Positions 7,010 through 14,937 of a DNA stretch of 16,819 nt are shown piece after piece. Made by a program: the position numbers and the translations under genes. The stretch comes from JAZRGE01 sp045644025 (GTDB lineage: Bacteria > Bacillota > Clostridia > Oscillospirales > Acutalibacteraceae). Location: the NCBI GenBank assembly GCA_045644025.1, contig JAZRGE010000113.1, forward strand, positions 1 to 16,819, written 5' to 3'. The notes under the pieces were generated by a model. It worked only from the letters and a program-made list of their open reading frames with translations, was not told the origin of the DNA and made no database searches. Numbering within the stretch: position 1 is the first letter of the stretch; every line of letters begins with the position of its first letter.

Positions 7010-7708
7010 TTGATATATGTTACAGGTGATATGCACGGCGATGAATCCCGCCTTTACGACCGATACTGGCGCCGATTAAAAGCAGGCGATACTTTAATTA
7101 TCTGCGGCGATTTCGGTTTTATGTGGGATGGCTCCAAGCAGGAGCAACAGGTGCTGGAATATCTGGGTTCCCGCAAATTCACTGTCTGCTTTTTAGACGG
7201 CACCCACGAAAACTATCAGATGCTCAACTCCTGCCGGCAAACCATATGGAAAGGCGGTCGTGTGCACCGAATCTGCGGAAACCTTTTCCACTTGATGCGC
7301 GGCCAGGTCTTTAATATAGACGGCACCAAAATATTCACCTTCGGCGGCGGTGAGAGCCTTAACATAAGCGATAGAATGGAGCAAGGGCGTTGGTGGCGAG
7401 AGGAATTCCCTTCTTCGGCAGAGTTTATGGAAGGAATCCGCAATCTGGAGATAAACGGCGGAAAGGTGGATTATGTGTTCACCCACGAGCCGCCATCGGT
7501 GCTTAAAAGTTCTATGCTTTTGCGCCGCGGAAAAATGGACAGTGTGAACAAACTGGGCGGTTATTTGGAAGAAATCTCCCGCTCGCTGGAATTCAAGCAC
7601 TGGTACTTCGGTTCCATGCACGAAGATAGGCTTATAACCCCATCTTATTCGGCGGTTTACCGCAAAATTGTACCCGTGGGAAAATTCCCCAAAATACATA
7701 AAATATAA
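7010..7708 (+). CDS. Metallophosphoesterase with altered second metal site
   Basis: A 232-residue calcineurin-like phosphoesterase domain protein with no signal peptide, so probably cytoplasmic. Motifs in order: GDMHGD (D7, H9), CGDFG (D34), GTHEN (65-67 where the family has GNHE), THEPP (H159) and GSMHED (202-204 where the family has GHxH). The ligands of the first metal (D7, H9, D34, H204) are kept, but the asparagine and first histidine that hold the second metal are T65 and S202. It may use one metal, be weak, or bind rather than cleave a substrate. The TTG start at 7010 is chosen because it gives the usual family start (MIYVTGD) and follows GGGGGTGAG (6997-7005); a TTG at 6989 is in frame but has no ribosome binding site. 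It has its own promoter and terminator. Substrate unknown. Confidence 0.85.
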   Translation: MIYVTGDMHGDESRLYDRYWRRLKAGDTLIICGDFGFMWDGSKQEQQVLEYLGSRKFTVCFLDGTHENYQMLNSCRQTIWKGGRVHRICGNLFHLMRGQVFNIDGTKIFTFGGGESLNISDRMEQGRWWREEFPSSAEFMEGIRNLEINGGKVDYVFTHEPPSVLKSSMLLRRGKMDSVNKLGGYLEEISRSLEFKHWYFGSMHEDRLITPSYSAVYRKIVPVGKFPKIHKI

Positions 7709-7715
7709 CAGCCTA

Positions 7716-7750
7716 AAAGCAGCAAAAACTATTGCAGTTTTTGCTGCTTT
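7716..7750 (+). terminator. Terminator-like hairpin after the metallophosphoesterase
   Basis: A perfect 15-base-pair stem (7716-7730 with 7736-7750) around the loop ATTGC starts eight bases after the stop codon. The stem is AT-rich and its 3' arm ends in TTT, but no further T-run follows. Termination is therefore likely but not textbook. The loop and 3' arm also hold the -35 box of the next operon. Confidence 0.7.
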
Positions 7751-7760
7751 GCGTTATAAT
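7732..7760 (+). promoter_or_regulatory. Promoter of the lipoprotein/two-component operon
   Basis: TTGCAG (7732-7737), a 17-base spacer and a perfect TATAAT (7755-7760) lie just upstream of the lipoprotein gene. The -35 box is inside the preceding hairpin. Transcription would start near 7767, about 30 bases before the ATG at 7798. Confidence 0.65.
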
Positions 7761-7797
7761 TAAGGTGTATAATTATTTGCTGAAAGGGTGGCAGGAT

Positions 7798-9111
7798 ATG
7801 AAACTTCGATTGCTGTGTATTTTATTGGTCTGCTTATTGTTGGCGCCTATTGTTTCATCCTGCAATTATATCAATTTCAACACCGAAGAGCTTATGAATC
7901 CACCCAAGCCCGCGGGCGAGCTTTACGATATTCAGCGCGCTCTGGAGGATTCTGTTTCGGGGGATATTCAGCTTAAATATCCCACCACGGGAGAACATCG
8001 CTCAGCCTTCACCATGGTGGATCTGAACGGAGATTCGGTTGATGAAGTGGTGGCGTTTTATCTCACCGCCGCCAACACGCAAAACGTTTCGCTTCATATT
8101 GGCCTTATCGTGAACCAAGGCGGCAAATGGGTGCACAGCGGTGATATCCCCGTTTCGGCCAGCGATGTGGAATCTTTAAGCTTTGCCGATATGAATGGAG
8201 ACGGCAAATTGGAAATACTTGTGGGCTGGGCTATGTACACCCAAGTAGACCGAGTTGTATGCGCCTATTCGGCCGATGGATTTAAGCTTTCCGGCCGCCT
8301 TTCTGAGCCGTTCACAAAATTTATCACCTGTGATATGAACGCCAACGGCCGTGATGAATTGCTGATAATATATCAGAATCAGCTGGAAAAGACGGCTGTA
8401 GCCAAGCTTTTTGAACTATCCGACGATGGCATTATGGCTTTGGGCTCAGCACAGATGGATATCAACACGATAAGCTATTCGGAGCCCATAAAGATTACCG
8501 ATAAAGCGGGCAAGGAATCCATTCTGCTGGATGCCACCAAGGCCGATGGTATGATAACCGAAGTACTTACCTACGACGAATACCTGCGCAATCCCTGCAT
8601 TGCCCCGGAAGACAACACCAACCTGCTCACATTCCGCCCGTCTTCCATCGCAATGTACGATATAGATGGAGACGCTATCCCCGAAATACCGTGCCAAACT
8701 CTTTTCCTTCCCGAGGATACCCGAGTTGGTGCCGAAGCAGTTTATCTCACTAAGTGGCTAAACTACAGCGAGGGTCAATTCAAGAATAAGCTGAACGCCC
8801 TGATGAACTACTCCGACGGATACTACCTAAACGTTCCAAATAACTGGCCGGGTAACATTACCGTGATGAGAAACACCGAGCAAAGAATACGCACCTTTGC
8901 CCTTTACGATAAAAAGCAAGGTGTAGTTTCCTCGGAAATACTGAAAATTCAGGTTGTGGCCAAGGCCGATTACGAGGCTAACGCTCAAAACTACGGTTCC
9001 ATTCTTTTGGCCGAGCGCGAAGGATATCTCTACATCGCATCCATAAGCGCTGTGGGAAGTAAGCAAGATATCACAGAAGCACAGCTTAGAGATATGTTTA
9101 TTCTGTTTTAA
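7798..9111 (+). CDS. Lipoprotein with FG-GAP/VCBS-like acidic repeats, function unknown
   Basis: A 437-residue secreted lipoprotein. A short hydrophobic signal ends in the lipobox VSSC, making C22 the lipidated residue. Four acidic calcium-loop-like motifs recur: DLNGDSVDE (75-83), DMNGDGKLE (131-139), DMNANGRDE (179-187) and DIDGDAIPE (288-296). They are spaced as in FG-GAP/VCBS beta-propeller blades, so the N-terminal two thirds probably form a propeller. The C-terminal third (about 300-437) is not recognised. The ATG at 7798 is preceded by GGCAGGAT; a TTG 66 bases earlier would put extra hydrophobic residues before the signal. It lies 28 bases before a response regulator gene in an apparent operon, so a role in signal perception outside the membrane is plausible but inferred. 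Confidence 0.8.
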   Translation: MKLRLLCILLVCLLLAPIVSSCNYINFNTEELMNPPKPAGELYDIQRALEDSVSGDIQLKYPTTGEHRSAFTMVDLNGDSVDEVVAFYLTAANTQNVSLHIGLIVNQGGKWVHSGDIPVSASDVESLSFADMNGDGKLEILVGWAMYTQVDRVVCAYSADGFKLSGRLSEPFTKFITCDMNANGRDELLIIYQNQLEKTAVAKLFELSDDGIMALGSAQMDINTISYSEPIKITDKAGKESILLDATKADGMITEVLTYDEYLRNPCIAPEDNTNLLTFRPSSIAMYDIDGDAIPEIPCQTLFLPEDTRVGAEAVYLTKWLNYSEGQFKNKLNALMNYSDGYYLNVPNNWPGNITVMRNTEQRIRTFALYDKKQGVVSSEILKIQVVAKADYEANAQNYGSILLAEREGYLYIASISAVGSKQDITEAQLRDMFILF

Positions 9112-9139
9112 TAAACTGTTCATATGAAGGAGAAGTAAT

Positions 9140-9844
9140 ATGAAAAGGATACTTGTTGTTGAAGACGAAAAATCAATACGCGAATTTGAAGTGATAAATC
9201 TTAACCGCGTGGGATATGAGACTGTTGAAGCCGGCAGCGGTGAAGAAGCGCTGGAGATCTACGACCGTGAAAAAGGCAATTTTGATATTGCTCTGCTGGA
9301 TATTTCCATGCCCGGCATGGATGGCTTTGAGCTCTGCCGCGAGCTTAGGAAACGCTCCTCCACTCTCGGCATTATTATGCTCACGGCACGCACCCAGGAA
9401 ATGGATAAGATAAGCGGACTTATGACAGGCGCCGACGACTACATAACCAAGCCATTCAGCCCCAGCGAACTTATGGCAAGGGCCGATTCGCTCTATAGAA
9501 GAGTGAGTATGTCTAAAGTTCAAAACGAGGGTGGCAACGATAAAGAGATTTCTCTCGGTGAATTCACCCTCAATCTCCGCCGCAGGGTGCTGCTTAAGAA
9601 CAATAAAAATATCGAACTCACCCAGGTTGAGTTTCAAATCGTGGAATATTTCTTTGCAAATCCCGACGTGGCACTGGATAGAACAGACATCCTAAACCGA
9701 GTTTGGGGCGAAGATTACTTTGGAGAAGAAAAGATTGTGGATGTGAACATCCGCAGGCTAAGAATGAAGATAGAAGACGACCCTTCTCATCCCAAATATC
9801 TTATCACGGTTTGGGGCATTGGATATAAGTGGTCTACCAACTAA
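9140..9844 (+). CDS. OmpR-family response regulator
   Basis: A 234-residue DNA-binding response regulator. The receiver domain (1-120) carries the acidic pocket E8/D9, phosphoacceptor D54 in LLDISMPGMDG, T82 and K104. The C-terminal winged helix (about 130-234) ends in the typical YLITVWGIGYKW segment with the recognition helix around VDVNIRRLRMKI. Phosphorylation by the kinase encoded 18 bases downstream would switch its binding to target promoters, which cannot be named here. GAAGGAGAAG precedes the start. All key residues are intact. Confidence 0.95.
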   Translation: MKRILVVEDEKSIREFEVINLNRVGYETVEAGSGEEALEIYDREKGNFDIALLDISMPGMDGFELCRELRKRSSTLGIIMLTARTQEMDKISGLMTGADDYITKPFSPSELMARADSLYRRVSMSKVQNEGGNDKEISLGEFTLNLRRRVLLKNNKNIELTQVEFQIVEYFFANPDVALDRTDILNRVWGEDYFGEEKIVDVNIRRLRMKIEDDPSHPKYLITVWGIGYKWSTN

Positions 9845-9862
9845 CCTTTCGGAGGTTTTGAA

Positions 9863-11284
9863 ATGTCGATTCTAAAGGCAAGGAGCATAACTCATAGATG
9901 GCTATACAGCGGTCTGCTTGTGGTAGTGGCTGTAGTGGCTATAGTTGTTGTTGCCTTTGGAATGTTCATTAACTCCTTTTACACCAACCAGATCCAGAAT
10001 TTTGCCTTTGGCTATATCACCCCGTTTGATAGGCTGGCCGCTGCCTCCCCCGAAGAATTTGAGAATATGGCCAGAATGTACGTGGAAAGTTTTGAACATA
10101 AGGATAAGATGGAGATCCAGATTCTGGACAGATCCGGCAACGTAATCATCACGTCCAGCGGATTCGAGCCCGAGACCGCCTCTATGACAGACTACGATAA
10201 AGCCAAGCTCTCCCCCAATAATTCTGCCACGTTTGCTTTCCGCTCTTCCCGTGGAGAAAGAGTTTTGGCGGGCACAAACATCCTTTTAGACTACGGCAAC
10301 GGTTCCAATGGTGCGGTGCGCTGGATAATTTCTATGGAATCAGTAAACCGCCACATAGTGCTGCTGATCGCCATTGTTGCACTAATAGGAATTATTCTGA
10401 TTCTCACTTCCGTTTATTCCGGCCTTTACTTTGTGAAATCCATAGTTATTCCCGTGCAGGAAGTTACCAACGCCGCCAGAAAGATTGCAGGCGGCGACTT
10501 AGGCTCCAAAATAGAATACCATCGCAAAGATGAGATCGGCGAGCTGTGCGAGACCATAAACTTTATGGCAGGCGAATTAGAGCAGGCCGACAGCATTAAA
10601 AACGACTTTATATCCTCCGTTTCCCACGAACTCAGAACACCGCTCACCGCCATACGCGGATGGGGAGAAACGGTTAAGCTCTCCATTGGATCCGACGATG
10701 AACTGGTGCACAGGGGCATAGATATCGTGCTGGACGAAACCGACCGACTTTCCAACCTTGTGGAAGAGCTTCTCGATTTTTCCAGAATGCAGGCCGGCAG
10801 GCTCTCACTCAATATGCGCAGCATGGACGTTTCTAAATGCCTTGAAGGCGCCGTTAATATGTACGAAGAATTGGCCAAGGAAAAAGGCATCACCCTTTCC
10901 CTTCAGCAACCGGATGCCGTGCCCACCCTTTATGGCGACCCTGATAGGCTAAAGCAGGTATTTATCAACATAGTAGACAACGCTGTTAAATACACATCTG
11001 TGGGCTCAGTTACCGTGAAGACGGTGATGGAAGAAGGTTGTGTGAGAATTATATGTGCCGATACGGGTGCCGGCATTCCCAGCCAGGATGTAGACAAGGT
11101 GAAACAGCGCTTCTTCAAATCCAACAAGACCGTGCGCGGCTCGGGCATAGGCCTGGCTGTGGCCGATGAAATTATAAAGCAACACAACGGGCTGCTCTTT
11201 CTCGAGAGCCAGGAAAACGTGGGCACAATCGTCACGGTGGTGCTGCCTATTCCTGCTGAGGTAATTGTGTCAAGCGAAGAATAA
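9863..11284 (+). CDS. Membrane sensor histidine kinase
   Basis: A 473-residue HPK1-type kinase, the cognate partner of the response regulator before it. Helix 1 (about 14-36) and helix 2 (about 165-188) enclose an extracytoplasmic sensor region of roughly 125 residues of Cache/PAS-like size. A HAMP linker (about 188-243) follows, then the dimerisation domain with H255 in SHELRTPLTAIRGWGE. The ATP-binding domain has an N box (N369, N373), DTGAG (D400) and GSGIGLAVA. The start has GGAGG eight bases upstream. Being cotranscribed with a lipoprotein suggests that protein modulates the sensor region. The signal is unknown; the architecture resembles PhoR/WalK-type kinases but the gene set differs. 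Confidence 0.93.
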   Translation: MSILKARSITHRWLYSGLLVVVAVVAIVVVAFGMFINSFYTNQIQNFAFGYITPFDRLAAASPEEFENMARMYVESFEHKDKMEIQILDRSGNVIITSSGFEPETASMTDYDKAKLSPNNSATFAFRSSRGERVLAGTNILLDYGNGSNGAVRWIISMESVNRHIVLLIAIVALIGIILILTSVYSGLYFVKSIVIPVQEVTNAARKIAGGDLGSKIEYHRKDEIGELCETINFMAGELEQADSIKNDFISSVSHELRTPLTAIRGWGETVKLSIGSDDELVHRGIDIVLDETDRLSNLVEELLDFSRMQAGRLSLNMRSMDVSKCLEGAVNMYEELAKEKGITLSLQQPDAVPTLYGDPDRLKQVFINIVDNAVKYTSVGSVTVKTVMEEGCVRIICADTGAGIPSQDVDKVKQRFFKSNKTVRGSGIGLAVADEIIKQHNGLLFLESQENVGTIVTVVLPIPAEVIVSSEE

Positions 11285-11303
11285 AAAAGAAAGGAGAGAT
11301 ATT

Positions 11304-12242
11304 ATGCCCACCAAGAAGACGTCTATCGGCGGCCAGGCTGTGATAGAAGGCATTATGATGAAAGGCCCCGAAAAGAGCGCTCTTGCCACCCGAATGAAAG
11401 ATGGCAGCATAGACGTGGAATATCTCCCCTATAAATCCTTTAAGAACGGCCCGAAAATTCTGCGTCTGCCTATTATTCGAGGCGTGTGCGCTTTTATCGA
11501 ATCAATGCTCCAGGGCTATAAGGTGCTTATGCTCTCGGCCGAAAAATCGGGTTTCTTAGATGAAGAAGAGATTCAGAAAGAAAAAGAAAAAAGCAGCGGC
11601 GCTATGGGTGTTGTGATGACACTTGGCACCGTGCTGGGCGTTCTCCTGGCAATTGTGCTTTTTATGTGGGTGCCTGCCGCTCTCTTTAATCTTCTCAACA
11701 ACGCATCGGGCGGTTCTGCTTCGGCATTCCGCAGCCTTTTTGAGGGAGTCGTAAAGATAGCCGTGTTTGTGGCGTATATGTATGCCGTTTCTTTTATGAA
11801 GGACATACGCAGAGTCTTCCAATATCACGGAGCAGAGCACAAAACGATCTTTGCCTACGAAGCAGGGCTTGAACTTAACGTGGAAAACTGCCGCAAAATG
11901 AAGCGTTTTCATCCTCGCTGCGGAACATCCTTTCTTATCCTTATGCTTATTGTGAATATTGTGGTGACAGGCATTATTTCCACCTTCTTCCCTGTCCTCA
12001 CAGCCAACATCGCACTTTGGGTGGGCATCAAGATACTTCTGTTGCCAATAATCTGCGGCTTAGGATACGAGATAATAAGGATCAACGGAAGATACGATAA
12101 TTTCTTCACAAGAATCCTTGCTGCTCCCGGAATGTGGTTGCAGCACATATCCACCATTGAGCCCGACGACGGCATGCTGGAGATCGCCATTGCCGCCATG
12201 CAGGCTGTGATACCCGAAGATTCTCAGGCCGATAGGTGGTAA
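11304..12242 (+). CDS. yqhQ: YqhQ/DUF1385 membrane protein
   Basis: A 312-residue membrane protein of the DUF1385 family, of unknown biochemical function. Family hallmarks are the N-terminal IGGQAVIEGIMMKGP, PIIRGVCAF, the YHGAEHKTIFAYE motif (around 174-186), NFFTRILAAPGMWLQ and the C-terminal PDDGMLEIAIAAM. Hydrophobic helices lie between these motifs, after a charged lysine/glutamate stretch near residue 95. Start 11304 follows AAGGAGAGAT; an upstream GTG would overlap the kinase gene and lacks that site. The next gene, prmC, starts one base after its stop. The yqhQ-prmC pairing is a conserved Gram-positive arrangement, usually with prfA next, which is absent here. Confidence 0.88.
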   Translation: MPTKKTSIGGQAVIEGIMMKGPEKSALATRMKDGSIDVEYLPYKSFKNGPKILRLPIIRGVCAFIESMLQGYKVLMLSAEKSGFLDEEEIQKEKEKSSGAMGVVMTLGTVLGVLLAIVLFMWVPAALFNLLNNASGGSASAFRSLFEGVVKIAVFVAYMYAVSFMKDIRRVFQYHGAEHKTIFAYEAGLELNVENCRKMKRFHPRCGTSFLILMLIVNIVVTGIISTFFPVLTANIALWVGIKILLLPIICGLGYEIIRINGRYDNFFTRILAAPGMWLQHISTIEPDDGMLEIAIAAMQAVIPEDSQADRW

Positions 12243-12243
12243 A

Positions 12244-13083
12244 ATGATTATTGAAGATGTGTTAAGAGCCACGGAATCGGCGCTGATGGGAGCAGAGATA
12301 GCACCATATAAATTCGAGGCCAAGGAACTTTTAGCGCTGGCCTTGGGTTGCTCACCGCAGGCGCTAAGGCTAAAGCAGGGCGAAGATATCGCAGAAGATG
12401 CACTGTGCAGATTGGAAGAATATATAAACAGGCGTGTAGGCGGAGAACCGCTTCAATACATAATCGGCCAATGGGAATTTTATTCCCTGCCCTTTATGGT
12501 GGGGCCGGGCGTGCTTATCCCCCGCGCCGATACAGAACTGCTTGTGGATAAGGCATTGGATTTTCTCAAGGGCAAAAGCTGCCCTAAAATAGCTGATCTT
12601 TGCTCGGGCAGTGGCTGCATTGCTGTTGCAACGGCAGCTAATCGCCCCGATAGCAAGGTGGATGCCTATGAATTATCCGCATATGCAATAAAATATCTAA
12701 AGCAAAACATCACCCTTAACAACACCGACGTGAATATTATCAACGCCGATATTTTAGCGGCTGATTGCACCGAAAAATACGACATTATTCTATCAAATCC
12801 CCCATATATCGAGAGCGATATTATAAAAGAGCTGGAAGCGGAAGTTAAAAAAGAACCACATATGGCACTGGATGGCGGAAGCGACGGGCTCACCTTCTAC
12901 CGCGCCATTGCAAAAAAATGGGTGAGCAACTTAAAGCCGGGTGGAGCACTTATGGTGGAAATAGGAATAAACCAACACACCGCCGTGGAGCAGCTTTTTA
13001 TTGAAGCAGGCCTTAAAAACGTGCACTCTGCCAAGGATATAAACGGAATTGAGAGAGTGATTATTGGGACAATGCCCCTTTGA
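12244..13083 (+). CDS. prmC: Release factor glutamine methyltransferase PrmC
   Basis: A 279-residue S-adenosylmethionine-dependent enzyme that methylates the glutamine of the GGQ motif in peptide-chain release factors, improving termination. An N-terminal helical domain (1-75) with GEPLQYIIG is followed by the methyltransferase fold: the cofactor loop DLCSGSGCIA, then the substrate-binding NPPY (185-188) with ESDI after it, and the conserved GGSDGL segment. Length is as in the family (about 280). The ribosome binding site (AGGTGG) lies within the last codons of yqhQ, so translation is coupled. Its usual substrate gene prfA is not adjacent. Confidence 0.93.
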   Translation: MIIEDVLRATESALMGAEIAPYKFEAKELLALALGCSPQALRLKQGEDIAEDALCRLEEYINRRVGGEPLQYIIGQWEFYSLPFMVGPGVLIPRADTELLVDKALDFLKGKSCPKIADLCSGSGCIAVATAANRPDSKVDAYELSAYAIKYLKQNITLNNTDVNIINADILAADCTEKYDIILSNPPYIESDIIKELEAEVKKEPHMALDGGSDGLTFYRAIAKKWVSNLKPGGALMVEIGINQHTAVEQLFIEAGLKNVHSAKDINGIERVIIGTMPL

Positions 13084-13088
13084 TGCTC

Positions 13089-13117
13089 TTGAAATATAAT
13101 AGAATATTTAATATAAT
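13089..13117 (+). promoter_or_regulatory. Promoter of the recA operon
   Basis: TTGAAA (13089-13094) and TATAAT (13112-13117) with a 17-base spacer form a near-consensus housekeeping promoter. The start would be near 13124, about 45 bases before recA. No terminator is seen after prmC, so read-through is possible. I see no GAAC-N4-GTTC type LexA operator. Confidence 0.7.
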
Positions 13118-13168
13118 TTTCTTGCATAAAACATTATAAATTGTTCTTTTCAGAAAGGATGTAATATT

Positions 13169-14263
13169 ATGGCAAACGACAGAGCAAAAGCCCTTGAGAC
13201 AGCATTAGCACAGATCGAAAAACAGTTTGGCAAAGGCGCAGTTATGAGGCTGGGTGAGAACAGCAACATGAATATCGACTGCATTTCCACCGGCTCTATC
13301 ACCCTGGATGCCGCACTCGGAGTAGGCGGTTTCCCCAAAGGAAGAATCATTGAGATCTACGGCCCCGAGTCTTCGGGTAAGACTACCGTTGCTCTTCACG
13401 CCGTGGCCGAAGCACAAAAGACAGGCGGTTCTGCTGCTTTTATCGACGTTGAGCACGCTCTGGATCCCACCTACGCCGCCGCATTGGGTGTAGATATTGA
13501 TTCCCTGCTTGTTTCCCAGCCCGACACAGGCGAGCAGGCCCTGGAGATCACCGAAGCACTGGTGCGCTCGGGTGCTGTTGATATCGTTGTTATCGACTCG
13601 GTTGCCGCATTGGTTCCCAGAGCGGAAATCGAGGGCGAAATGGGTGATTCCCACGTAGGTCTTCATGCAAGGCTTATGTCTCAGGCGCTGCGCAAGCTTG
13701 CAGGTGCTATTTCTAAGTCCAACTGTGTTGCCATATTTATCAACCAGTTGCGCGAAAAGGTTGGCGTTATGTACGGCAATCCCGAAGTAACCACCGGTGG
13801 CCGTGCACTTAAGTTCTACGCCACCGTGCGTATGGAGATCCGCAGAATCGAGACCCTTAAAAACGGTTCCGAAATGATCGGTTCCAGAACAAGGACAAAG
13901 ATCGTGAAGAACAAGGTGGCTCCCCCCTTCAAGGAAGCCGAATTTGATATTATGTATGGCGAAGGCATCTCTAAAGTTGGTGAGCTTGTGGATATCGGTG
14001 TGAAGACCGACGTGCTCAAACGCTCGGGTGCCTGGTTCTACTACGGAGATACAAGGCTTGGCCAGGGCAGAGACAACACCAAGACTCTCCTTGCCAACGA
14101 TCCCAAACTCTTTGCAGAAATTGAAGCGCTTGTTAGCGCTAAACTCCGTGCTGCCACCGCAGGTAAAGCTGCCCCCTCCCCTGCACCCGCAACAGAAGTT
14201 CCCGCTCCTGCTCCTGCAGCAGCTCCTAAAGTAAATCTGGATATAGCTGTAGACGATGAATAA
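13169..14263 (+). CDS. recA: Recombinase RecA
   Basis: A 364-residue RecA, which forms filaments on single-stranded DNA, drives strand exchange and triggers LexA self-cleavage. It shows the N-terminal polymerisation helix, FGKGAVMRLG, Walker A GPESSGKT (65-72), the PDTGEQALEI loop, and the INQLREKVGVMYGNPEVTTGG DNA-binding loop 2 region. The C-terminal tail (about 328-364) is rich in alanine and proline (PAPA-type runs) before a short acidic end, in place of the fully acidic tail of E. coli RecA. AAAGGATG precedes the start. It overlaps recX by eight bases. Confidence 0.98.
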   Translation: MANDRAKALETALAQIEKQFGKGAVMRLGENSNMNIDCISTGSITLDAALGVGGFPKGRIIEIYGPESSGKTTVALHAVAEAQKTGGSAAFIDVEHALDPTYAAALGVDIDSLLVSQPDTGEQALEITEALVRSGAVDIVVIDSVAALVPRAEIEGEMGDSHVGLHARLMSQALRKLAGAISKSNCVAIFINQLREKVGVMYGNPEVTTGGRALKFYATVRMEIRRIETLKNGSEMIGSRTRTKIVKNKVAPPFKEAEFDIMYGEGISKVGELVDIGVKTDVLKRSGAWFYYGDTRLGQGRDNTKTLLANDPKLFAEIEALVSAKLRAATAGKAAPSPAPATEVPAPAPAAAPKVNLDIAVDDE

Positions 14264-14933
14264 TCCGTTTTCTTACCGCATAATATCCATAAAGCAGCGG
14301 CGAAAACATATCGCGGCAATTAAATTCGAGCCCGAGTTTGCGCCCATGGGCTGCCGCTTGGAAAAGGATGACAAAGGTCTTTTACTGCTGGATATTTCCC
14401 TGTGGGAAGATGGCCTTATCGCTGAGAATATGGAGCTTAGCGAAGAGGAGATTCTGGCGCTTTCGGCCGAATCCTACTATCGCAAGGCTAAAAGCCGAGC
14501 ACTTTGGCAGCTTGGTACGGCCGACCACTCCAAAAAAGGGCTTTATAAAAAGCTCTTAAGGCTTTATCCCGAAGATGCCTGCCAAAAGGCTGTGGATAAA
14601 ATGGAAGAATTGGGCTACATAGACGACGAAAAGTATGCCAAAAATGCATGCGAAGTGCTAAGTAGCCGCGGCCTTTCAAATTCGGCAATAGTAGCCAAGC
14701 TTATAGCGTCGGGGGTGGCTCCCTCTCTTGCAAAAGAATGCGTGAGAGATGCTGCAAACGATCAGCTTGAACAAATAGACTATATTATCCAAAAGAAATA
14801 TATAAATCGGTTGGGCGATGAAAAATCTGTTGAAAAGGTTGTAGCCGCCCTTGCTCGCCGCGGATTTTCCTTTAGGGATATCCGCTCGGCCATAAAGAAA
14901 TACACCGACACAGAATTTTACGAGGAATGTTGA
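14256..14933 (+). CDS. recX: RecX, RecA regulator
   Basis: A 225-residue protein that binds RecA filaments and limits their extension. After a variable beta-rich N-terminal region (1-65), the helical RecX repeats are seen: ALWQLGTADHSKKGLYKKL, then MEELGYIDDEKYAKNACE, LSSRGLSNSAIVAKL and a last repeat with VVAALARRGFSFRDIRSAIKK. The ATG lies inside the last codons of recA in another frame (eight-base overlap) with no strong ribosome binding site, so expression is probably coupled to recA translation. The first 60 residues are poorly conserved, so a slightly later start cannot be excluded. Confidence 0.88.
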   Translation: MNNPFSYRIISIKQRRKHIAAIKFEPEFAPMGCRLEKDDKGLLLLDISLWEDGLIAENMELSEEEILALSAESYYRKAKSRALWQLGTADHSKKGLYKKLLRLYPEDACQKAVDKMEELGYIDDEKYAKNACEVLSSRGLSNSAIVAKLIASGVAPSLAKECVRDAANDQLEQIDYIIQKKYINRLGDEKSVEKVVAALARRGFSFRDIRSAIKKYTDTEFYEEC

Positions 14934-14937
14934 ACAT

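Noticed and set aside
7732..7797. Longer start for the lipoprotein (22 more residues)
   Set aside because: It overlaps the promoter and hairpin, and would place extra residues before a normal lipoprotein signal peptide.
13084..13168. SOS (LexA) operator before recA
   Set aside because: I looked for GAAC-N4-GTTC and near variants and found none; the AT-rich GAATATTTAATATAATTTTC stretch does not fit.
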